Part shown: piece by piece, positions 17,339 to 25,412 of the stretch
How positions within the stretch are numbered: the first letter of the stretch is position 1
Layout of the letters: every line of letters starts with the position of its first letter
NCBI RefSeq assembly: GCF_018130765.1
Contig: NZ_JAFCJZ010000003.1
Coordinates: forward strand, 124,001-188,000
Origin: Bradyrhizobium iriomotense
Lineage (GTDB): Bacteria; Pseudomonadota; Alphaproteobacteria; Rhizobiales; Xanthobacteraceae
Length of the DNA: 64,000 nt
Reading direction: 5' to 3'
The notes under the pieces: model-generated
The model's database searches: none
What the model was told of the DNA's origin: nothing
Seen by the model: only the letters and a program-made list of their open reading frames with translations
Translations under genes and position numbers: made by a program

Positions 17339-18091
17339 ATGACCTACGTGCGTCTGAAGAACGTCAACGTCAGCATACCGATCTACGATAGCCATGCGCT
17401 CCGCCTGATCCGCCTGCCGTCGTTCAGCAATGTCCGGGTCGGCTCCGACACGGCAAGCCGCACCAACGGCGTCATCGTCATTCATGCCCTGAAGAATCTC
17501 TCGCTCGAACTGGAAGAGGGTGACCGCGTCTGCCTGATCGGCCACAATGGCGCGGGCAAGACCACCCTGTTGCGGCTGGTGGCCGGAATCTACCCGACGT
17601 CCACCGGTTCGGTGGACGTGAAGGGGAGTGCATTCACGCTGCTCAGCGGCAGCATCGCGTTGAATGCCGATGCCACTGGCTACGAGAACATCAGGCTGAT
17701 CGCAAACCTCTACAATTGGCCGAACGACAAGTATCAGGGCCTGGTGCGCGACATCGAGGAATTCACCGAGCTCGGCGTCTATCTGTCGTTGCCGACGCGC
17801 ATCTACTCGGCGGGTATGCAGGCCCGGCTCGCCTTCGCGCTTGCGACGGCCCAGAACCCCGACATCCTGTTGATCGACGAAGGCATCGGCGCGGGCGATG
17901 CACACTTCCAGGAGAAGGCGCGCGAGCGCGTTAATCAGTTCGTCAGCCGCGCGCGGATCTTGATGCTGGCGTCACATTCGAAAGAGCTGTGCCGGTTGAT
18001 GTGCACAAAGGCGCTGGTCCTATCCAAGGGCGAGAGCGTCTTCTTTGGCGGCGTCGACGAAGGCTTCGCCTTCTATGAGCAGATGAGCTGA
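17339..18091 (+). CDS. wzt: Polysaccharide ABC exporter ATP-binding protein (Wzt/KpsT type)
   Basis: 250 aa. Walker A GHNGAGKTTLLRLV, signature YSAGMQARLAFALA, Walker B ILLIDEGIGAGD and switch HSKELCRL are all present. The length shows it lacks the C-terminal carbohydrate-binding domain of O-antigen Wzt, so export probably does not depend on recognition of a modified chain end by this protein. It partners the permease at 16436-17263. The next genes (MBOAT/SGNH) are convergent. Confidence 0.9.
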   Translation: MTYVRLKNVNVSIPIYDSHALRLIRLPSFSNVRVGSDTASRTNGVIVIHALKNLSLELEEGDRVCLIGHNGAGKTTLLRLVAGIYPTSTGSVDVKGSAFTLLSGSIALNADATGYENIRLIANLYNWPNDKYQGLVRDIEEFTELGVYLSLPTRIYSAGMQARLAFALATAQNPDILLIDEGIGAGDAHFQEKARERVNQFVSRARILMLASHSKELCRLMCTKALVLSKGESVFFGGVDEGFAFYEQMS

Positions 18092-18126
18092 GCCGTTGTC
18101 ACGAGGCGGTTCTATGTCATGCAGCT

Positions 18127-19638
18127 TCAGAACGTGAAGTAGATGAATTCGCTCACGCGATTGACCGCCACCAGATTGTAGGTGAAGGCGACGCCGAACA
18201 GCAGGCCGAGCGCCGCCGCCCAGCCGAGCGTCGGACGCCATACCAGCCAGGCTTTTTTCGGTCGCCCTTCGCCGAGGAGAAATTGCTGGGTGTTCGGCAG
18301 CCCCCACACGATCGCCAATGCCGCGATGAACCAGCCGAGCAGCACACCGCCGGCGAGCCAGTCGCCCTCAACACCGACTCCGATCGCCTTCAGCCCCTCC
18401 GAGACTCCCGGAGCAGGGTCGAGCAGAGGGCCGTGGAGCCAGCCATGCATACCCCTCATTCCATCGAGAATGCGATTCGCTGCATCGAAGCTCTCGGCCC
18501 GGAAGAAGACCCAGGCGATCACGACCAGGAGAAACGTGGCAATCTGCGCCATCCACTGCCTGAAGACGTTGACCTCGCGCTCGCCGCGAAGAGCCCGCCA
18601 GGCGTGGTTGACGAGCAGGAACAGGCCGTGCAGTCCGCCCCAGGCGACGAACGTCCAGTTTGCGCCATGCCAGAGGCCGCCGATCAGCATGGTGAGCATG
18701 ACGTTGACATAGCGCCGCGCCGGGCCGGACCGGTTGCCACCCAGCGGGATGTAAACGTAGTCACGCAGGAACAGCGATAGCGTGATGTGCCAGCGCCGCC
18801 AGAAATCGACGATACTGGTCGCCTTGTAGGGTGAGTTGAAATTGAAGGGGAGCACGATGCCGAACATCAGACCAAGGCCGATCGCCATGTCCGAATAGCC
18901 GGAGAAGTCGAAATAGATCTGGAAGGTGTAGGCGAGGGCAGCTCCCCAGGCGTTGACGAACCCGGGCGTTCCGCCATTCGCCGCGGAGGTGAATACGGGC
19001 GTCGCGTACGCGGCCATGCTGTCCGCGATGATGGTCTTCTTGAACAGGCCGAACAGCAGGAAGCTGATGCCGAGCGCGAAGTTTTGCCAGGAGAAAAGCG
19101 CGAACGTCGGGGCCGAAAACTGCGGCAACAGCTGATGAGGGCGGATGATGGGCCCGGCGATCAGATGGGGGAAGAAGCTGACGAACAGCGAATAGCGTGC
19201 CAGCGACGATTCAGCCTGCTTCCGTTGCCGGGTCTCGATCAAATAGCTGATCTGCTCGAAGGTGTAGAAGGAGATCCCGACCGGCAGCGCAATGGTCGGG
19301 ATGACGAACGAAGCCGAAAACAACTGGTCGATGCTGGAGATGATCAGGCCGGTGTATTTGAAATAGCCGATCAGCGCGAGATTGAGCGCAATGCCGCCGA
19401 TCAGCCATGCCCGCGATCTCAGGCGAGAATGAGCGATGGCGTAGCCGAAGAGGAAGTTCGCAACAACCGAAACGAGGAAGAGAGCGAAGTTGAACAGGCT
19501 CGAATAGGCGTAGAATGCCAGGCATGCCGCGAGCAGGAACAGCAGCGCCGCATTTGGCCGCCGCGAGCCGAGCAGGTAAAAGCCGCCGAGCGTGATCGGC
19601 AGGAAGACGAACAGGAAGATGGGCGAGTTGAACAGCAA
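18127..19638 (-). CDS. MBOAT family O-acyltransferase (AlgI-like), second copy
   Basis: 503 aa. MLFNSPIFLFVFLPITLGGF is the typical start; DFWRRWHITLSLFLRDYVY, the PLGGNRSG loop and GGLWHGANWTFVAWGGLHG carry the catalytic region, and the C-terminus ends in FIYFTF. It is longer than the first MBOAT (468 aa) mainly in the C-terminal TM region. It lies three bases downstream of the repeat-bearing SGNH protein at 19642-21849, so these two are the second O-acetylation pair of the locus. Confidence 0.93.
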   Translation of the reverse strand: MLFNSPIFLFVFLPITLGGFYLLGSRRPNAALLFLLAACLAFYAYSSLFNFALFLVSVVANFLFGYAIAHSRLRSRAWLIGGIALNLALIGYFKYTGLIISSIDQLFSASFVIPTIALPVGISFYTFEQISYLIETRQRKQAESSLARYSLFVSFFPHLIAGPIIRPHQLLPQFSAPTFALFSWQNFALGISFLLFGLFKKTIIADSMAAYATPVFTSAANGGTPGFVNAWGAALAYTFQIYFDFSGYSDMAIGLGLMFGIVLPFNFNSPYKATSIVDFWRRWHITLSLFLRDYVYIPLGGNRSGPARRYVNVMLTMLIGGLWHGANWTFVAWGGLHGLFLLVNHAWRALRGEREVNVFRQWMAQIATFLLVVIAWVFFRAESFDAANRILDGMRGMHGWLHGPLLDPAPGVSEGLKAIGVGVEGDWLAGGVLLGWFIAALAIVWGLPNTQQFLLGEGRPKKAWLVWRPTLGWAAALGLLFGVAFTYNLVAVNRVSEFIYFTF

Positions 19639-19641
19639 GGG

Positions 19642-21849
19642 TTACCAACACGTCGCTTTGTTTTGACGATTCTGAACTTTCGAGCCTTGGGTTGCGGCCG
19701 AGATCTGCCTGGCAAATTCGGGATTGGCGGCCGCCCAACCGGCAATTCCCTCCCGGCTATGCGCAAGATGCGCATTGATGTTCTCACCCGTGAGGTGGAC
19801 GCCAAAATCCGCCGGTGGCGCGGATTCCGGACGATCATGTCCGAAGATGCGATCGAGGATGAGATCGCCGGCGGCACGACGGTAATGCGAAAGTTCCCAG
19901 AACCAACGCATCGGCGTCAGATCTGTGCGCTCCGGCACGATTTCACGCGTAACCGAGTTGGCGTCGCTGAAATCCCACAGGGCGAACGGCTTGCGTCCGG
20001 CTCGCGCCGCCTCTTCTTCATTGATTCGGACCAATTCCTGCTGCCAGAACTCGTACCGGTCGGAGAGGCCGAGCGCGACGAACAATTGCCGAACCGAAGC
20101 GTGCAGCGGCGTCATGAAGAGGCGCAGATCGGTTTCCCGTTCATGGGCTCGCCGAACCAGGAAGCGGAATGCTTCGAAACTGCTCATTCCGGTTTCGCGG
20201 TTGTTGAAGCAATACATGTATCGCGGCGGCATGAGCCAAATGTACCAGCGCCAGCTCAGAACGTTGTTGCGGAAGACCCGGCCGTTGCCACCGTTCTTGT
20301 GAATGTTGTCGTCTTGCCAATCCCAAACGCGCATGCCACGGCTGTTGAACGACACGGGCTCCGATTGCCCACGAAGTGTTGCGATCGCGTCGTGCACAGC
20401 CGTTGTCGAAAAAACCAGGCGGAATAGCTCGCCGATCTGAAACGCCGCCTTTCCGAGCGCTTGCCAACGTGACAGGAGGACGTCCGAATAATCGGCGGCC
20501 GGAAGGCCACCCGTCAGTCCCTGCTTTTGACCGACTGCAGCGTAGTGCGAATAACCGTCGCCGTATTCGCCAAGCGCCAATCGGACGCGTGCATCGGGAT
20601 TTTTGGACAGATAGTTGGCTTCGTTCCAGCCGTCGGGCAGAAAGCCGCCCATCCGCTTTTCCGCACGCCCGGCCGCCAGATAGTGGTGATAGCCGTTCAG
20701 AAAAGAACCTTGCGAAATCTGATACTCGACGTCGCGGTTGACCTGTAGATATCTCCTGTCGTTCCAGGCTTTCGGTGTGAAGCCGCCCTCGCGATGCTCC
20801 GCTTTGCCGGCGGCGAGATAGTGGTGATAACCGCTGATGAAGGTGCCGCGAGCGACTTCCGCTCTCACGTCGTGATTGACGCTCAGATAGAGCTCTTCGT
20901 TCCAGTCGGGCGGTGGCGTGCCGTCCTGTCGGCCTTCAGCGCGCCCGGCGGCAAGATAATGGTGATAGCCGCTGACGAAGGTGCCTCGCCGAACCTCGGC
21001 GGCAACATCCGGATAGATTCGAAGATACTGCGCCTCATTCCAGCCGGGTGGCGACACTCCATTCTGCCGACCTTCGGCGCGTCCGGCAGCAAGATAGTGG
21101 TGATAGCCGCTGACGAAGGTGCCTCGCCGGACCTCGGCAGCAACGTCCGGATAGAGTCGAAGATAGAGCGCTTCGTTCCAGTCGGCAGGGGGACTGCCCT
21201 CCAACATCACGGTAGGATCCGCGGCCGCTTCCGTGCGGGCCACGTCCCCCGGGGTAGGCGTCGCAGCGGAGGCGGAAGGTTCGCCGGCGCTGTCAGACCG
21301 GCGCTTCGCAAGCTCGGCTGTCAGAAAATCGGCGAAGGCCCGAACCCCGTCGCCGGAGAATCGACCCTCCAGGTAGGCCTGGTCGCGCGGAAAGAAGATA
21401 TTGAATCCGAAGAAATCCAGGCCGATCACAGTTTGCTGGAGCGGTGCAACTGATTGTGCGTGGAGAAACGCCAGCATGACCTCATAGCTGGTGGCCGAAG
21501 GCAGTCCGAAGTTGAAGACGTTTTTGCCGTTCCATCCGGGATGCTGCGGATCGAGCGCGACCTCGGCACGGGAGCTGCCTAATATGACCGCGTCGGGCTT
21601 GATCCGCCGTACCTGATACGGCTTCACGGCGGGAACGTAATTTTCGTAGCGCGGCCGCACGAGATTGATCCCTGCAATGTCAGGGGTTCCGAACACGTAG
21701 TAGGGGTCAACGAATAGGATGAGCGCGGAGAGGGCGAGCGGAGGGAAAGCTAAGAATGCAATGAATCCAACGGTGAAGCGTCGAAAGCTGGAACCGATTG
21801 GCGACGCGGGATCGGCGGCCTTGCTGTTCGCAGAGACGAGTGCGCTCAC
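19642..21849 (-). CDS. SGNH-like protein with five 46-residue repeats inserted in its domain
   Basis: 735 aa. One TM anchor (residues about 24-46), then AVILGSSRAEVALDP with a GSS nucleophile-like Ser (residue 92), NVFNFGLPSATSYE and LDFFGFNIFF. Residues 224-453 are five repeats of exactly 46 residues (WNEALYLRLYPDVAAEV type, each with YHHYLAAGRAE). After the array the fold resumes, with a late WELSHYR (His655) in the position of the SGNH Asp/His block, where Asp is Glu. The repeats therefore interrupt the catalytic domain, unlike the protein at 3193-4995 where they follow it. It pairs with the MBOAT at 18127. Binding of the glycan or cell wall is inference. Confidence 0.8.
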   Translation of the reverse strand: MSALVSANSKAADPASPIGSSFRRFTVGFIAFLAFPPLALSALILFVDPYYVFGTPDIAGINLVRPRYENYVPAVKPYQVRRIKPDAVILGSSRAEVALDPQHPGWNGKNVFNFGLPSATSYEVMLAFLHAQSVAPLQQTVIGLDFFGFNIFFPRDQAYLEGRFSGDGVRAFADFLTAELAKRRSDSAGEPSASAATPTPGDVARTEAAADPTVMLEGSPPADWNEALYLRLYPDVAAEVRRGTFVSGYHHYLAAGRAEGRQNGVSPPGWNEAQYLRIYPDVAAEVRRGTFVSGYHHYLAAGRAEGRQDGTPPPDWNEELYLSVNHDVRAEVARGTFISGYHHYLAAGKAEHREGGFTPKAWNDRRYLQVNRDVEYQISQGSFLNGYHHYLAAGRAEKRMGGFLPDGWNEANYLSKNPDARVRLALGEYGDGYSHYAAVGQKQGLTGGLPAADYSDVLLSRWQALGKAAFQIGELFRLVFSTTAVHDAIATLRGQSEPVSFNSRGMRVWDWQDDNIHKNGGNGRVFRNNVLSWRWYIWLMPPRYMYCFNNRETGMSSFEAFRFLVRRAHERETDLRLFMTPLHASVRQLFVALGLSDRYEFWQQELVRINEEEAARAGRKPFALWDFSDANSVTREIVPERTDLTPMRWFWELSHYRRAAGDLILDRIFGHDRPESAPPADFGVHLTGENINAHLAHSREGIAGWAAANPEFARQISAATQGSKVQNRQNKATCW
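20491..21180 (-). repeat. Five 46-codon DVA/HY repeats inside the SGNH-like gene
   Basis: Five consecutive units of 46 codons all begin W-N. Units 1 and 2 are nearly identical in protein and close in DNA (recent duplication), units 3 and 4 are intermediate, and unit 5 is most diverged. The core is WNExxYLxxNPDVAxEVxxG then SGYHHYLAAGRAE. It has the same repeat family as 4450-4977. Confidence 0.88.
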
Positions 21850-22878
21850 CTTGGTCGTGGCTCTCTTGGGGGGACATCGGAGGTTGAGAGCAACCTATCC
21901 AAGGACTCCACGAGGGTCAAATAGGCAAAAATGTGAACATCGGAGCGTCGCTTGGGCTGCTGGTGGCGATCCGCGGCACTTGCGATACTGACGGCACGCA
22001 GTGCCGCACCGAGGTCGAGAGCTTTTCCAAGATCGTCTCGCCCGGCACCGGCAACAGTGCGACCTCGCTCACTGCCTGGTGCGGGCAGCAACTGTGCGAT
22101 CCCGAAAATCTGCATCTCATCCTACGCGCATCAGGTGCGGTCTCAGCCTGTTTCGCCTCGCTGTCAATCCGCCTGCGAAGAAATATTCCGCTTTACCGAA
22201 ATTCGGATTTGTCGTATGTGTTGCCCATCCCGGCTCATTCTTGAGGGGCGATCATGTGGTCGTCATTGTCGCGAGCCGGGTCTGCGGTGGACGCGGCAGC
22301 GTCGGGCGCGAGAGGTGCGGGCAGGGCGGATTGCTCTCCGTGAGCCCAAGGTTTCGCGCGGACGAACGGCGCTGACAGGCTCGTCTCGCCAACAGGTCGA
22401 CGGCAACGTGCACAACGTCGTCGAACCCTGTGGTGAACAAGCGAGCCGCGCGTACGGCAAAACCGTGTGGTCCTGGCCGTCGTTGCTACGGTCAAGCCTT
22501 TGCGGATGCGGCAGTCGCGTCAACCGGTGCGGCGCCGGCGACTTTCGCGAAGGCGAGGGAGGCCAGAAGGAATTCGGCTCCCGGGAGAGCGCGGCATAAG
22601 CCGCCCGACCATCGCGCAGGGAAGGCCGTGTGTTGGGCTTCACCTGTATGCTGCTGTGCGGTCTCCTTGCGCACCATCTTCGCGCAGCGGACCGCGGGTG
22701 CCGCCGGCACCCGGCCTTCCCTGCGCCCTCTTGGCTTTGAGGGGACAGTGACGAAGCAAAGCTCGGGCGAAATCCGCCGCGAGAATGCAGAGGTGTGTCC
22801 TTGAAAGAGGTGCAGGAGGATCGCAATGCTGCCGCTTGCTCCGTCATTTCGAGAAGCCCCTTGGCCCGGATATCTGCC
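21850..22878. other. Gene-free gap between polysaccharide block and hydrolase block
   Basis: About 1 kb without a supportable gene. The left part (to about 22224) has no conserved frame I recognise. The right part is a dispersed-repeat-like segment (listed separately). Small open frames on both strands here have low-complexity Arg/Pro/Ala-rich products and no ribosome sites. Confidence 0.6.
22225..22745. repeat. Bradyrhizobiaceae-style dispersed intergenic repeat
   Basis: The segment yields the spurious translations familiar from many Bradyrhizobium intergenic regions (for example QEGAGKAGCRRHP and HTGEAQHTAFPARWSGG on the minus strand). These recur as small hypothetical ORFs in that group, so I read this as a multi-copy non-coding repeat, not a gene. 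The identification is from memory of such translations; a genome-wide search for this segment would settle it. Confidence 0.45.
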
Positions 22879-24504
22879 TCAGCCGGAGGAACCCGGTAGC
22901 CCCCGAAAATCCGCAGCAATAAGATGGGTCACCTTGGGCTCGGCAGCAGCGCCAAACTCGCGGACGGAATCCTGAACGATCCTGTCAGCGTTCGTTACGC
23001 GTTGATGTTGTCGTAGATGCTCCAGCCACGAGGCGACCATAAACGTCTCCAGAAAGCGTCCGCTGTCGGCAGCATCTTCGAAGACGTCCCAGGAATAGGC
23101 GCCATCACGCCGTCGTTGCTGCTCCAGTTGCTTGATTGCATCGAGAAAGGCGTCTCTTCGCTCAGGAGCGATACGGTACTCCACCGTGACCAGTACCGGC
23201 CCGCGGTCGGCATCCGCGTCGACCGCCAGCACGGGGGCCGGCCAATGCATGGAGGGCGCGAGGTCCACCCCCTGGCCGCCCCGCAGCTTCCAGCGCCAGG
23301 TCAGCGCGATGCCCGCTACCGCTCCGGCGGCCGCGATGAAGTGCGCCGCGGGCAGGCCGAACGCCGAGGCAAGCTGCCCCCAAAGCGCGCTGCCGGCGGT
23401 CATCGCGCCGAAGAACACGGTCACGAACATGGCCAGCCCGCGCCCGCGCACCCAATCGGGCAGGGACATCTGGACCGAGACGTTCAGGCTCGCGAGAACG
23501 GCGATCCATGACATGCCTGCGAGGAGGCAGGCCGCGAATCCGATCGCGGAATAGCGTGCGGCACCCAGCAGGACCAAGCTGGACGCCGTGCCGAACGTGC
23601 CGACCGCGACGAGCCGGTCGGGTCCTAGAACCGCCTTCAGCCAAGGCAGCGCAAATGCGCCGCCGACGGCACCGATGCCGATCGCGCCGAGCAGAATGCC
23701 GTAGAGTTCGGGACCGCCCGCGATCTGATTGCGCGCGACGAGCGGGAGCAGAGCCCAATATGCGCTGGCGAAGAAGAAGAACGCCACCGCCCGTATGAGA
23801 GTCGCGCGCAGATCGGGGTTGTATCGCGCATGCCGAAAGCCGATCACGAGGGCTCCGGTCAGGCGCTCCGGCGGAAGTCTGCTTCCTTGCGATGTCGGTG
23901 GGCGCCACCAGAGCAGGGCGCCGATCACGGCGAAGTTGCTCAATGCGTTGATCCAGAACGGCGCCGCGATGCCTAGCACGCCGATCACGACGCCACCGAG
24001 CGCCGGTCCGATTGCCCTGCTGATATTGACACCGACGCCGTTGGTCGCCACCGCCGCAGCCAGGTCTTGCTTCGGGACAAGCTGCGGCACGATTGATTGC
24101 CATGCGGGAGCGGTGAAAGCAGAACCCGCACCGAGGAGGAATGTGAACAACAGCAGAATCGACGGATTGATCAGGTCGAGCCAGACCAGAACCGCGCTCA
24201 CCGCCGCGACGACGGTGAGTAGGATTTCCGATCCGATGAGAAAGCGGCGCCTGTCGACGATATCGGCCAGAGCGCCGGCGGGCAGCGCGAAAAGGAACAT
24301 GGGAAGGCTGCTCGCGACCTGGACCAGGGAGACCGTGAGTGGATCCGGATTGAGGCTCGTCATCAGCCATCCGGATGCCGCGTTGTACATCCAGGTGCCG
24401 ACATTGGCGACGACGGTCGCGATCCAAACTACCGTAAACGCCTTGTGTCGGAACGCGATCCATGGCGAAGCGCTCTGCGTTCGATTTTCGTCAATCTTTG
24501 TCAT
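22879..24504 (-). CDS. MFS exporter (EntS/MFS_3 type) fused to a C-terminal ABM-like domain
   Basis: 541 aa from ATG 24504 (MTKIDENRTQ; an ATG at 24528 is an alternative, and the frame runs further upstream but looks non-coding). About 11-12 TM segments follow the EntS-like pattern: FRHKAFTVVWIATVVANVGTW, ADIVDRRRFLIGSE, and NISRAIGPALGG in the middle. After TM12, about residues 440-530 form a soluble domain (VTVEYRIAPERRDAFLDAI ... FLETFMVASWLEHLRQH) resembling antibiotic-biosynthesis-monooxygenase/dimeric barrel domains. It lies 95 bases downstream of an isochorismatase-fold gene. The exported substrate is unknown. Confidence 0.87.
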   Translation of the reverse strand: MTKIDENRTQSASPWIAFRHKAFTVVWIATVVANVGTWMYNAASGWLMTSLNPDPLTVSLVQVASSLPMFLFALPAGALADIVDRRRFLIGSEILLTVVAAVSAVLVWLDLINPSILLLFTFLLGAGSAFTAPAWQSIVPQLVPKQDLAAAVATNGVGVNISRAIGPALGGVVIGVLGIAAPFWINALSNFAVIGALLWWRPPTSQGSRLPPERLTGALVIGFRHARYNPDLRATLIRAVAFFFFASAYWALLPLVARNQIAGGPELYGILLGAIGIGAVGGAFALPWLKAVLGPDRLVAVGTFGTASSLVLLGAARYSAIGFAACLLAGMSWIAVLASLNVSVQMSLPDWVRGRGLAMFVTVFFGAMTAGSALWGQLASAFGLPAAHFIAAAGAVAGIALTWRWKLRGGQGVDLAPSMHWPAPVLAVDADADRGPVLVTVEYRIAPERRDAFLDAIKQLEQQRRRDGAYSWDVFEDAADSGRFLETFMVASWLEHLRQHQRVTNADRIVQDSVREFGAAAEPKVTHLIAADFRGLPGSSG

Positions 24505-24599
24505 GTGCTCTGCTGTGGCAAATCGCATCCTTTCGCTCTGGCTCAACGAAGGATCGAAACGATGGCGCAAGGGATCAGCTGGAAGCGAAGCTACACCTC

Positions 24600-25232
24600 C
24601 TAGGGTGCAGGGCGGATCATGTCGCGCGCATATGCGAGGCCGATTCCGTATCCACCGCCGTGGGTTTCCACGATGGATCGAGCGCCGTCGTACGTTTCCC
24701 GACGGGTCCAGTCTCGCTGAAACTCCAGAAGAACCTGGATCCATGATGTCATATGCGCGCCTGCGTCGCACATACGTCGCAAGGCGAGATCATGGCTCAC
24801 AGGGGTGAGACCGCCGCACGCGTCGCCAACCACAAAAACATCAAAGCCCTCGTGAAGCGCCGAAAGCACCGGAAACGAGACGCAGGCTTCTGTCAGAAGG
24901 CCTGAAACGATCAGCCTTCGCTTGCCCGTTTGAATGACCGCTGTTCGAGCGGCATCATCATCCCACAAGTTCATATTCCGGCGCTCGATGGGGTGGATAT
25001 CCGGAAGAACCTCCCGAATTGCCGCCATTAACGGACCGCTGTAGACCTTTGAGGCCGACGTTGATGCGACAATCGGTAGCCCAAACACCTTAGCGGTCCG
25101 TGTGAGCGCAATCGTGTTGTTGAGAAGCACCTGACGGTCGATCGAACCGACCCCGAATGCGAGGCCTGCCTGCTGATCGATCAGCACGAGAGCACAATCG
25201 CTGGGTTGCAGCAGAGTCTTACTGTCGCTCAT
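24600..25232 (-). CDS. Isochorismatase-fold cysteine hydrolase (YcaC-like)
   Basis: 210 aa from the ATG at 25232, preceded by GGAGAGAGG. The family triad is present: Asp in LVLIDQQAG and Cys in LLTEACVSFPVLSAL, with GLPIVASTSAS supplying the Lys-region strand (the Lys itself is not certain). Members hydrolyse amides or N-carbamoyl groups, but the YcaC branch has no settled substrate. A paralogue of 214 aa is at 31065-31709. The gene sits between a large regulator upstream and the MFS exporter downstream, all on the minus strand. Confidence 0.85.
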   Translation of the reverse strand: MSDSKTLLQPSDCALVLIDQQAGLAFGVGSIDRQVLLNNTIALTRTAKVFGLPIVASTSASKVYSGPLMAAIREVLPDIHPIERRNMNLWDDDAARTAVIQTGKRRLIVSGLLTEACVSFPVLSALHEGFDVFVVGDACGGLTPVSHDLALRRMCDAGAHMTSWIQVLLEFQRDWTRRETYDGARSIVETHGGGYGIGLAYARDMIRPAP

Positions 25233-25412
25233 GACGGGTACCTCTCTCCGAAATGCGCTGTTGAGTTCTCGGGGATTCCAAGTTCGTTCAAACAGACGGC
25301 AGTCGGGCAGCCTATATGAACTGCTCCCCCGGCTCTTGAACAATTGGACTGCGCGGTTCGGGCAGGAAGCTCTTCCTTTGTGTGGCCAGCAGTTGGGGCC
25401 GGCGACCACGGT

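Noticed and set aside
22263..22919. Minus-strand frame of 218 codons in the gap before the MFS gene
   Set aside because: Translation resembles recurrent spurious Bradyrhizobium ORFs; treated as repeat DNA.
24528..24771. Upstream extension of the MFS frame as a longer N-terminus
   Set aside because: It overlaps the end of the isochorismatase gene (24600-) and has no similarity to MFS N-termini.
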